13,208 nt of DNA from Cudoniella acicularis (taxonomy: Eukaryota; Ascomycota; Leotiomycetes; Helotiales; Helotiaceae). Position 1 is the stretch's first letter; the number at the start of each line of letters is the position of its first letter. The position numbers and the translations under genes are program-made. Below are positions 1 to 7,325 of the stretch, in pieces. The stretch covers positions 1 through 13,208 of the forward strand of contig JAAMPI010001543.1 of the NCBI GenBank assembly GCA_013054445.1, given 5' to 3'. The notes under the pieces are model-generated. The model had not been told where the DNA came from, did not search any database, and was given only the letters and a program-made list of their open reading frames with translations.

Positions 1-190
1 GTGGGCGGATGAGATTGTCGGGCAGTTGAGGATTGATATTGCCGGGGTAGGTCAGGGTGGTAATTGGTGAGGACGCATATCTTGTATTTTGGTACCTACT
101 GATAGGATTTCGGTTGGGTTTTTGAGTTGCTTTGCGTTGAATACCCGGAATGTTTTGATGGCGGAAAGGGATGCTATTCTTTGAAGCTAA
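1..190 (-). other. Possible partial coding segment, minus strand, off left edge
   Basis: On the minus strand one frame stays open from about position 190 to the window edge (ending ...NINPQLPDNLIRP). A second frame, containing TFRVFNAKQLKNPTEILSVG, is open until a stop near position 60 and reads more like a normal globular protein. A TTTTTAG acceptor-like sequence lies just upstream, and a GTAGGT donor-like site follows the second frame, so these could be one or two exons. No convincing start codon and no family recognised. The composition is richer in GC than the AT-rich stretch that follows (200-480), which mildly supports coding. Both open frames may be chance. Confidence 0.25.
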
Positions 191-1351
191 AAATTTCTCG
201 TGTTATATACCAAGGCGAAAGTAAATATGATATTTTACTTCCTATATCAGAAGTTCGAAACCTCTCAAAGTAGCATTTGTTTACATATAATTTTGAATAA
301 TTTTCTTCATGCTCAATTAGTTACTTCGTATCATGTTGGGACAGTCACTTACTTTTTCCTCGAGCATCATACATACTCAGCACTCTCCCCCATAGAGAAA
401 CCTCGCCTCGGGTGCATCGTCTAAACAAATAACATATCAAGTATTTCTTTTGATACTTGCTCCCAGAAAAATGACTTTCGGTGTTCGATGAGATCCATCA
501 GGTGATGTCCAAAATCGCTTGGTCTAAGCGTCTACCTTTTTGGCGGTCGCAGAAAACTTTAGAAAAAACAAGAGACCCTGACTACTCGATAGCTCTCTCG
601 AGTCGAGACCTTCATTAGTATTTCTAGAATACTTCTTTATCAAGGCTTCCTCCTCCCACCAATGAAATGGCGCAATCATTATCTCCATGGAGAATGGCTC
701 TAGCAGACTATCTTGACGACAAACGCACCTCACGCTCTTGTTAAGTCCGAGAAACGTATCGGCTATTCAACGTCATCAACGGGTCACGGCACCAGTGGTA
801 GCAGTGAAGATCTCAAGACGCCACAAAGGACGGATCGATTATGAGCCGCCGTGTTAGCACTTTGAATCGACCTTCTTATATGATTACTAGCTAGATGACT
901 CGTTTGCGCGATTCTAGCGATATTAGTGAAGCTTGCTAATTCAAGAACGAGGAGTCAGGATACATTTTGTAGCGATACCAGACCGATGATCCTGACTGGG
1001 AGGATAAGTGATAAATGGTATGGTAAGCATGCACTCCACAAAACAATTATCGGAGACTCGGCATCAAATGGGATTGTGAGAAGCGAATATACGAAGTACA
1101 GTAAGCGGTGAGAAGAGGCTGGATTGGGGTCGCAAGGGCTATCTCGGTCGGGAGCTCCCCTTTGAAACGGCCTCGCGCTTTCGGCCTTACACCGAGTTCC
1201 TGCGTCGGTGCCAAAACTCCGCTATTATTGGCCATCCCACCGATATCCAGGGTCTTCTTTGAGCGGAGGCGTCTAGGACGAAGCTTTGATGCCCTATTTT
1301 GTCATTGCTATTGCAGGAAGTTTTGCATGTCTAATTATTCACCACTTTCTA

Positions 1352-1378
1352 GGGGGGTGTGGGGGGGGGGGAGGGGGG
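1352..1378 (+). promoter_or_regulatory. G-run tract with G-quadruplex potential upstream of MFS gene
   Basis: Runs of 6, 11 and 6 guanines (1352-1357, 1361-1371, 1373-1378) are separated by one to three bases. The 11-G run can supply two tracts, so four G-tracts with very short loops are available. It lies about 210 bp upstream of the transporter start codon. That a quadruplex forms or regulates the gene is inference. The run length is also prone to sequencing error. Confidence 0.4.
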
Positions 1379-1460
1379 TTCTTCCCGACTATCCGATACG
1401 TATCTAGATGATAAAGTATCATTTTCCTTACAAATTCACTATTCTCTATCTATCACAATT

Positions 1461-1472
1461 CTTAATATAAAT
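1461..1472 (+). promoter_or_regulatory. TATA-like element of the MFS gene
   Basis: The sequence TTAATATAAATT lies about 120 bp upstream of the transporter ATG at 1589, within a pyrimidine-rich AT stretch. Position and sequence fit a core promoter, but fungal TATA boxes are loose and AT-rich DNA gives such matches by chance. Confidence 0.3.
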
Positions 1473-1588
1473 TCACCTCTGTATCTTGTCACCGGAAATA
1501 ACAGCACTTTTGAATTACTACTTTCTTCAGCACCCTGAAGTCCAAAATTGCAAGTCTTATTTCGAAATAAGACTTGAGCACCATCACA

Positions 1589-3532
1589 ATGCGTTCTTCA
1601 CACGACACGGAGAGAACGCAGGTTGAGAGTCGACAACATAGCTCGGAACGACTCGGCACATTAACAGAGAAGGATACCAACATACCAGACAATAGATCGA
1701 ACAACAATGCAGGGGATATTTCAAATGACAATAGCGGCAATGAGGAGAGAGACCTAGAGAAGGGAGATGAGAAGGGAGATGAGAAGGGGGAAGAACAAAA
1801 GAAGAAAGAGGAGAAGGATCCAAATTTAATTGAATGGGATGGACCTGATGATCCTGGAAATCCCATGAATTGGAAGACTAGCAAGAAATGGCTTGTCACC
1901 GTTACCATGGGTTTGGTAACTTTTACTGGTAAGTCCTTTTGAAGTTTTATCAACAATCTTCACAAGAGGAACTCCATTGCCCAGCTATCAATCATAACTG
2001 ACAAAACTATAGTCACGTTTGCCTCGAGCGTCTTCAGCAATGCTACTGTGCCGACCGCAGCTCTCTTCCACGTTTCGACTGAAGTTACCACACTTGGCAC
2101 ATCGCTATTCGTTCTTGGTTTTGCTGTTGGACCACTGGTAAGGCTCATCTGTGGAGTTTGTTAAGGAATTTTCTGCTCACAGGATATCTAGATCTGGGGA
2201 CCATTTTCAGAAATTTTTGGTCGGAAATTACCACTATTCTTTGGATATACTTGCTTTGCAATTTTCCAGATACCCGTCGCGGTCGCCCAAAACTTACAAA
2301 CAATCATGCTCTGCCGTTTCTTCGGAGGCTGTTTTGCATCTGCACCCTTGGCTATTGTAGGAGGAGCACTGGCAGACTTCTGGGGCCCAGTTGATAGAGG
2401 TATTGCTATCTGTGTCTTCGCTGGCGCTACGTTTATTGGACCAATAGCAGGACCTATTATGGGGTAAGTTGTCTTCAATGATGCTTTAGCACTCTCTAAC
2501 ATTTTGCAGTGGTTTTATCACACAATCTTACCTTGGTTGGAGATGGACAGCCTGGATAACCCTCATAATGGCTGCTTTCTTTGGAACCATCGGTTTCTTC
2601 ATCATACCCGAAACTTCACATCCAAAATTACTGCAACAACGAGCGAAGAAGCTACGCTTTGAGACAAAGAATTGGGCAATTCACAGCAAGGCAGACACTC
2701 TCGAGATCGATTTACACACAATCGTCCAGACTTATCTCCTTCGACCTTTCACTATGCTTATAAGAGAGCCGATATTGTTGCTTATTACTATCTATATGGC
2801 GCTCATTTACGGAATTCTCTACCTCTTCTTCGAAGCGTATCCTATCTCCTTCCAGGAACAGCGTGGCTGGAATGCAGGAGTTGGTGCTCTCCCCTTCATC
2901 GGTATTGGTGTAGGCGTTGCACTTGGAGCTGCAACGATCACGTAAGTAACAAATCTTCTTTTTCACTGCATAAAGCTAACGTTCTGAAAGAATTGTAACT
3001 AAAACCCGCTTCGCTCGCAAACTGAAGAAGCACGGAAAGGTTATCCCCGAAGAACGTCTTCCTCCTATGATCCTCGGCTCTATTATTCTTCCCATTGGGC
3101 TGTTCTGGTTCGCATGGACATCGTCACCACACATCTCATGGGTTCCACAGGTTCTAGCAGGTATCCCAATTGGATGGGGAATTTTGAGTAAGTCTTAATT
3201 ATTTTGGCTGTGTGGATGATTCATCTCTCGGCTCCTTCCTTGAAAGTATGCAATGCTAATTTATTGAAGTGATCTTCTTGCAAGGGTTGAACTACATCAT
3301 CGACGTCTACATGTGGCATGCCAATTCTGCCATCGCGGCCAACACCCTTCTTCGAAGTTTTGCAGGTGCTGGATTCCCCTTGTTCGCTACCGCCATGTAT
3401 CACACCCTGGGAGTAAATTGGGCTACTAGTCTGCTTGGATTCTTGTGCATTGCAATGATCCCAGCACCAATTTGTTTCTTTGTTTTCGGAGCAAAGATCA
3501 GGAAGATGAGCAAGTTCAGTCCTACAAATTAA
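1589..3532 (+). CDS. MFS multidrug/polyamine-type (DHA1) transporter, six exons
   Basis: Plasma-membrane H+-coupled efflux transporter of the major facilitator superfamily. Predicted exons are 1589-1928, 2013-2137, 2192-2463, 2510-2941, 2991-3187 and 3270-3532, giving 542 aa in continuous frame with all introns GT-AG (84, 54, 46, 49 and 82 nt). The first about 95 residues are hydrophilic and highly charged, with a Glu/Lys/Gly repeat. Next come the family's NPMNW lead-in and KKW, TM1 near 97-118, TM2 near 138-157, motif A-like [11 protein letters not shown] (157-167), [18 protein letters not shown] and the DHA1 motif C-like [10 protein letters not shown], followed by a central loop ([14 protein letters not shown]) and C-terminal membrane segments. 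Length fits 12-TM DHA1 members (about 500-600 aa). The ATG at 1589 has the strong context ATCACAATG. Substrate cannot be told from sequence, and no biosynthetic partners lie nearby. Intron 5 resembles introns in the NTPase gene further right. Confidence 0.93.
1757..1806 (+). repeat. Short tandem repeat coding for [11 protein letters not shown]
   Basis: The 12-nt unit GAGAAGGGAGAT (with a third, diverged copy) is repeated inside exon 1 of the transporter. It encodes an acidic/basic low-complexity EKGD repeat in the cytosolic N-terminal tail. Such purine-rich repeats vary in copy number between strains. No function is implied. Confidence 0.7.
3188..3269 (+). repeat. MFS intron 5: candidate degenerate introner-like element
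   Basis: This 82-nt intron ends in AATGCTAATTTATTGAAG, which differs at one base of 18 from the end of the intron at 9907-10015 on the other strand. Upstream it has GGATGATTCATC followed by CTCTCGGCTCC, matching GGATGTCTCATCCTCCCGGCTCC-type sequence in that intron with small gaps. The 5' half (GTAAGTCTTAATTATTTTGG) does not match clearly. Branch point and acceptor are constrained by splicing, but the shared central block is not. I infer a shortened, older member of the same intron family. Confidence 0.55.
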
Positions 3533-3823
3533 AAATTTGGTTATGACTTGGATAGAATTAGAATTAGAATAGATGGTTTAAGTTTATGAGATATGATAGT
3601 GGGCATGGAGTCTGGTACTTAGACATGGCTGGTACAAGGGTATATGTTGTAATACTAAGGCTTAGAGATAATGAGATACCTCTACTCAATTGAGGTTTCT
3701 CAATGACCTAGTCCTTGTAGCCATGAGGCTCATGCCAGGAATTTCTCTTCCTGAATGCCAAGAGTCGAAACTGTGCTTGTATTTTCCAATCATCAACGGT
3801 GACAGGAAATGAAAGTGATGAGT

Positions 3824-3830
3824 TGACTCA
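3824..3830 (+). promoter_or_regulatory. TGACTCA, Gcn4/CpcA-type bZIP site
   Basis: Perfect 7-bp match to the consensus of the general amino-acid control activator (Gcn4 in yeast, CPC1/CpcA in moulds), about 205 bp upstream of the ATG at 4035. It overlaps the second CTCAATTGAG palindrome. A 7-mer can occur by chance, so regulation is inferred from position only. Confidence 0.35.
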
Positions 3831-3948
3831 ATTGAGACCTCAGAGCACCAGGAGAGACAGGGGGAGGCTGGTCACGTGGTATTCTCAAGAAAGAGACGGG
3901 TAATCTCGGCATTGAAATCTGCGCAAACTGCCCACCGTAGCCACGATT

Positions 3949-3957
3949 GACCAATAG
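3949..3957 (+). promoter_or_regulatory. CCAAT box (HAP complex type)
   Basis: GACCAATAG, about 80 bp upstream of the start at 4035, fits the fungal CCAAT-binding (HAP/Hap2-3-5) consensus in both sequence and distance. HAP commonly drives nuclear genes for mitochondrial proteins, which agrees with, but does not prove, a mitochondrial product. Confidence 0.45.
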
Positions 3958-4034
3958 GAGAAGACTGAGCATCCGGACATCTTGTGAAGCTATTCAGGCC
4001 CAACCCAAGCATAAACATGCCTCTTCGATAGCAT

Positions 4035-4849
4035 ATGTTCCAGGAAACTGCGGTTGCCATCATGGAGTCTGCCATTGCGAGATCTGGAGCTCTCAGCCTT
4101 GCCAAACGCACGGTTCACGTCAAAATGTACCCAACACCTTCAAGTTTCGCAGAACGACGAGAGGTTCTCCGAGTCCTTGAACAGTTCGGCGAGGTGACCA
4201 TGTTTCGCTCGCACAAGGTAAAAATGCAACCGCAGTTCATGTTCCCTGCTAATCTGTCCAGTATAAACCTACAGGCTCCATCCCTAATGCTTTCCTCTCA
4301 ATGTTCAATACCGAATCCGCTGCAACAGCCGCTGTGAATCAAAGTCCAATTCGCTATCGCCTCACATCAATTGCGCCCGAGCCCGAGGCCTCTACAGATT
4401 CATTAGGCTCGAGTATTGCCCCCGAAGAAAGGCCAGCGAATTCGAATCCTAAAGACGAGAAAATCTTCGAACTCCATGTCTCGAACACGAAATTCGATCA
4501 CGAAAAATACATAGCTTCCAATCCCCTTCACGGGCCATTTGTCCCTGTCAGTCCGAAGAGATCATACATCGCTTCGTCTCTAGATAACGTCATACCGCCT
4601 TCAATGTGGGCTCCTGGGTTGATGGATTGGGAGACGGATGGATCGAGAATGATTGACAAGAATAGGTCGAATGCCGATATTTCATACCATGGAGAAATGC
4701 AGACCGGTGTTCAGTGGCGGGTTGGAACGAGGGAGAGGAGGAGAAATGCAAAGATGGCGGATGTTCCGCTGGTTATGAGGGGTTTGCGGGACTTGAAGGA
4801 GCGGAAGCAGGCTGAGCAGAGGGAGTTGCAGGCAAGAAATGGACCCTGA
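4035..4849 (+). CDS. Conserved-looking fungal protein with RRM-like N-terminus, possibly mitochondrial
   Basis: Exons 4035-4217 and 4262-4849 give 256 aa. The 44-nt intron (GTAAAA...CTGCTAATCTGTCCAG) restores the frame, producing FRSHK-YKPTGSIPNAFLSMF across the junction. The acceptor a few bases later (CTACAG) would break the frame. The N-terminus has a beta-alpha-beta pattern like an RNA-recognition fold: VHVKMYPTP, a helix SFAERREVLRVLEQFGEV, VTMFRSHK, then NAFLSMFNTESAATAAV. Residues before it are rich in Ala/Ser/Arg/Lys with no acid after Glu11 until the helix, resembling a mitochondrial presequence. An alternative start is the ATG at 4062 with the better context CATCATGG. The C-terminal part (MWAPGLMDWETDGS; basic helix RGLRDLKERKQAEQ) is not recognised. 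A third exon is possible (see 4884-5087). Family name and RNA binding are inference. Confidence 0.7.
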
Positions 4850-4883
4850 ATGACTCGCGGATCAGATTTAATGTCTGTTCAAG

Positions 4884-5087
4884 GAAGGGATGTGTGTGGC
4901 ATCCAGGTCCAATTCATCACGATACAAGAGTGGCGGATTCGCTGCGAAGCAGCAAAGAGGCTTAAGAAGCAGGATGTCGCCAGAAGAGAACATCAAGATG
5001 TCGTTGGAAAAAGTGCGGCCACAAATCGTAGAGGACCGTGCAAAACAACCATATTCAGAACCTGCGAAGTCGTTCTCAAGGGCTTAA
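4884..5087 (+). CDS. Possible third exon of the RRM-like gene (GC-AG intron)
   Basis: After the stop at 4847-4849 another frame stays open to 5087 and reads like protein, with segments such as SGGFAAKQQRGLRSR and MSPEENIKMSLEKVRPQI. A 52-nt GC-AG intron from 4832 (GCAAGA) to 4883 (TTCAAG) would join codon CAG at 4829-4831 to GAA at 4884 in frame, bypass the stop and give a 318-aa protein. The donor fits the GC-AG class (GCAAG), but the branch point is weak. Otherwise this segment is 3' UTR. Confidence 0.35.
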   Translation, partial: EGMCVASRSNSSRYKSGGFAAKQQRGLRSRMSPEENIKMSLEKVRPQIVEDRAKQPYSEPAKSFSRA

Positions 5088-5821
5088 AATACGAGTGCCT
5101 TGAGCACATCCCTTGATGTATCTACCGTTGAAGTGTGGAGAGATATCTAAAAACATCAAAACTCCATTCCCGAAAGTCAAGTGCCAATAAAAAACCGTAT
5201 ATCTACGATTCTTTGATTCGTTCATTTGTGAAGCTCATGATACCGATAAAAAAGAGCGGCAAATACCTCAAATGCATCAACACCCAAGATGCCACTCCTT
5301 TTGTTACCTCGTATAATGTATCCGTTTTCCGGGCGTTGAAAAAGAATGAGAAAAGGCTCGTAGAAGGACTCGTTCGGATGAAAAGCTACATGAGTAATTT
5401 TAAAGCTAGATATCTTAGGTACTGTGAGTAATTCAAGTCCATAAAAGGCTTTCAAAACAAGAAAATGATAGTGAAAATGATATATGTATCAAGGCACGTG
5501 CCTTTTGGGGGGGCGGAATTGAGGCGTTCCCAAGCCGGTAAGGCGAGACAGGGGTCTAAAATTAGAAACCGGACGTCAAGTTTCAATGACAGTCCTTCTT
5601 AATTTTTGCATCACTTAATATGCGTTGGATTTTCAATTCAAGAGTCACTCTGCATATCAAAAGGGAGGATTGGGGTACATGGTTTCCATTATTACATGAG
5701 TCCTTGTCCTTATCCTTAATCAATATCCCAGAATCCTAATCCAAGAACCGAGAATCCATTGCAAGGGATCGATCTTGACTGAAATGCATTGGGCTATGTC
5801 TCTCCAGCAAACTTCTCGATC
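5088..5821. other. Intergenic region with weak open frames
   Basis: A plus-strand frame at 5135-5431 lacks an ATG at its start and is Lys-rich (FVKLMIPIKKSGKYLKC). An overlapping minus-strand frame spans 5222-5455. Neither has a family match or splice context I can defend. The rest (5432-5821) is AT-rich with a CACGTG palindrome and a short G-run (5507-5513). It may hold 3' UTR of the gene at 4035 and unrelated spacer. Confidence 0.5.
5491..5504. promoter_or_regulatory. 14-bp perfect palindrome with CACGTG E-box core
   Basis: AAGGCACGTGCCTT is identical to its own reverse complement. CACGTG is the core for bHLH regulators (Pho4/Cbf1/SREBP types in fungi). It is followed by seven G. No clear gene start lies close by, so its target is unknown. 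Confidence 0.35.
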
Positions 5822-6014
5822 ATGCCGCTTCAGCATGTTAGGAATAAATGCACCTTTAGTACTTCAATACAATACCGCTTCAGCATGGTAGGAATAAGTG
5901 CAACTTTGGCACCTTAATAACAATGCCGCCTTCGGCATGTCGAAAGTGCAACTTTAGCACGAGAAAAACAATGCCTCTTCAGCATGTTAAATTCGGAAAT
6001 GCCGCTCCAGCACT
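5822..6014 (+). repeat. Imperfect tandem array of ~50-bp units with alternating mini-hairpins
   Basis: Three fuller units (from about 5822, 5873 and 5922) and two shortened ones (about 5971 and 5999) each start with an ATGCCGcttCAGCAT-like module. In the first three a GTGCaactttaGCAC-like module follows, with AAYAACAAT-type spacers between. Several modules are inverted repeats: ATGCCG/CGGCAT with a 4-nt loop (5923-5938), and GTGC/GCAC at 5898-5912 and 5946-5960. The open frame across it (5923-6150) is probably a by-product of the repeat. Function and family unknown. Confidence 0.75.
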
Positions 6015-6336
6015 TCGCAGGGCTCCACACCCAGAATGCATTCCTCAAGATCCAAGATTCCAAATCCGCTATGTTCCAAACACAAACCCGAGCCTGAAGA
6101 TGACGAGTTCCACCTCATCCAATAACGCCCATGTCGAGTCGCTGTCCTAATTCTTTTTCTTCATTGTATTGTCTGTATTCGCACTTAGAGTTGCGTCTTC
6201 ACAGTTTTCTTAGTTATTCCTAGACTTATTGACATTGGTCCTCCATTTGCTTTTGCCTAGCCAAGCTTCCTATTTCGTTGGCCTCACGATGCTCGTTTTG
6301 TTGTTTTTGTTGCTCGTATGGACAGAGGTCTTATGA
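6015..6336. other. Spacer between repeat array and Gln-rich locus
   Basis: No gene is supported. The sequence is AT/pyrimidine-rich, and a T-run at 6346-6353 sits at the end of the minus-strand frame next door. It probably includes the 3' flank of that locus. Confidence 0.5.
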
Positions 6337-7290
6337 TCACCCTCCATTTTTTTTCAATTCTTCCAATTCCTTCTCTTGCTCTTCAATTTTTTCAATTTCT
6401 TGTTGCTTTTCCTCGGCACTCATTAACAGATATTGCATTTTGTAGTTCGCAAATGTTGCACTATAGCCAAAGGCTCTGATGTAACGCACCCAAAGACTCA
6501 GAGCCTGCTGCTCTATTTCTTCTTCGCTCTCTTCTTTTTCGGTGACCTCTGCGAGCTCTGTTGCAGGGTTGACGCTGGAAGCATCCATTGTTTCTTTTTT
6601 CTCTGTCATATCTGCGAGGCTTGCCTGCATTTGATCCATGTCAGGCTGCGGCGGAGGTGCCTGTTGCTGGGGTTGTTGCATAGGCTGCTGCTGCTGTTCA
6701 TTCTGCGCTCCATATTGTTCATCCTGTACTTTTTGCCGAGGTTGCTGGGGCTATGGCATAGGCTGCGGCTGCCCAGATTGCAGTCCATTTTGTCTCTGTT
6801 TCTGGGGTTGTTGCATACGCTGCTGCTGTCTATTCTGCCCCCCGGGTTGTTCATATTGTACTTTTTGATAAGGTCCGTTGCATAGGCTGCTGTTGCCCAG
6901 GTTGCGGACCATTTTGTCCCTGTTACTGGGGTTGCTGGAGCTGCTGCATAGGCTGTTGTGCAAATTGCCCTTGTTGCTGGGGTTGCTGCACATATGGCTG
7001 TGCGATATTTCCTTGGCCATTCAGCGATGGGCCATTTGCTTGTGCTTGATTGGTTGTAGGAGGGCCATTGGGGAATATAATCTCTGCGGCAGAGCCAGGA
7101 AAAGGTCTTCCCGGGACTGTGCAACGTCAGTGATACATTTTTGAGATCGGCAATATAAACATACACATGTTTGTCTAGAGATAGGTGTCAATCTCCAAAT
7201 TCTTCTGAGAGTCGGTGTGTACGGAGAATCGTTCATCGCCTCCTCATACCGTGTCCATTGCTTTTTGACGTAGTTTTTCAAAATATCTCA
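6337..7290 (-). pseudogene. Decayed Gln-rich gene, probable duplicate of the 7326-7832 gene
   Basis: Read on the minus strand across frames, this stretch resembles the neighbouring intact gene: RFSVHTDSQKNLEIDTYL, YVYIADLKNVSLTL and IIFPNGPP match RFSERTNDQLRWEVDYYV, YKFPWRSQKL and VMFPNGIP in order. It then runs into a Gln/Pro-rich region. The reading is broken by in-frame stops (TGA at 7244-7246, TAG at 7175-7177, TAA at 6923-6925, TAG at 6751-6753) and by frame changes near 7165, 7097 and 6888. The stops in CCAGTAACAG and CCATAGCCC lie where CAA/CAG would fit. The last 114 codons (6337-6681) are intact: MQQPQQQ, then an acidic segment and a coiled coil (QQEIEKIEEQEKELEEL). That end could still be a real exon or small gene, and some breaks could be introns. 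Confidence 0.55.
6650..6995 (-). repeat. Degenerate Gln/Pro-coding repeat region
   Basis: Repeated CAGCAGCCTATGCARCARCCCCAG-like blocks recur at roughly 110-bp spacing, for example around 6665-6690, 6760-6775, 6805-6825 and 6885-6900. On the minus strand they encode QQPMQQPQ-type segments alternating with YEQPGGQN / DEQYGAQN. Copies differ by substitutions and small indels. The repeat makes several frames look open on both strands, including a Leu/Cys-rich antisense frame that is not a gene. Confidence 0.65.
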
Positions 7291-7325
7291 TGTCTTTGTG
7301 TCCCTGGAGAGCTTTTTTTTTTGAT

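Larger units (their letters stand above)
191..1588. other. Long intergenic/upstream region without a convincing gene
   Basis: Nearly 1.4 kb before the MFS transporter. It has an AT-rich part (200-480), a mixed part (480-1100), a GC-rich block (about 1130-1275) with several CGG/CCG triplets, a G-run tract (1352-1378) and an AT-rich proximal promoter (1400-1588). Short open frames exist on both strands, for example a minus-strand frame at 524-733 with an internal ATG giving MEIMIAPFHWWEEEALIKKY. None has a recognisable family, good start context or splice support, so none is called as a gene. Confidence 0.6.
3533..4034. other. Intergenic: MFS 3' end and promoter of the RRM-like gene
   Basis: No gene seen. 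The left part should hold the transporter's 3' UTR; it contains AATTAGAATTAGAAT repeats just after the stop. The right part is the upstream region of the gene starting at 4035. It holds two copies of the palindrome CTCAATTGAG (3685-3694 and 3827-3836), a TGACTCA, a CACGTG near 3873 and a CCAAT box. Confidence 0.6.

Noticed and set aside
524..733. Minus-strand 69-aa frame with internal ATG (MEIMIAPFHWWEEEAL)
   Set aside because: It reads somewhat like protein, but no start, splice or family evidence was found. It is too short to call.
1489..1956. Minus-strand Ser/Phe-rich frame of 155 aa over MFS exon 1
   Set aside because: It is the shadow of the purine-rich exon 1 coding repeat. The spliced MFS frame explains the sequence fully.
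2188..2502. Minus-strand 104-aa frame across the MFS exon 3 region
   Set aside because: It lies antisense to a well-supported exon that carries conserved transporter motifs.
5822..6014. CRISPR-like repeat array
   Set aside because: The units are imperfect and adjoining, with no unique spacers of constant length, and the DNA is clearly eukaryotic.
5923..6150. Plus-strand 75-aa frame (MPPSACRKCNFSTRK)
   Set aside because: Its first part is made from the hairpin repeat units, and there is no family match or start context.
6433..6885. Plus-strand Leu/Cys-rich open frame of 150 aa resembling a membrane protein
   Set aside because: It is the antisense of the Gln-rich repeat: CAG/CAA on the minus strand reads as CTG/TTG (Leu) or TGC/TGT (Cys) on the plus strand. 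It has no ATG context or domain.
7175..7246. GTATGA...TCTAG as a real intron of the Gln-rich locus
   Set aside because: The intervening sequence still matches coding sequence of the neighbouring copy (RFS...T..Q...LEID against RFS...T..QL.WEVD), which favours nonsense mutations over an intron. It is not fully excluded without transcripts.
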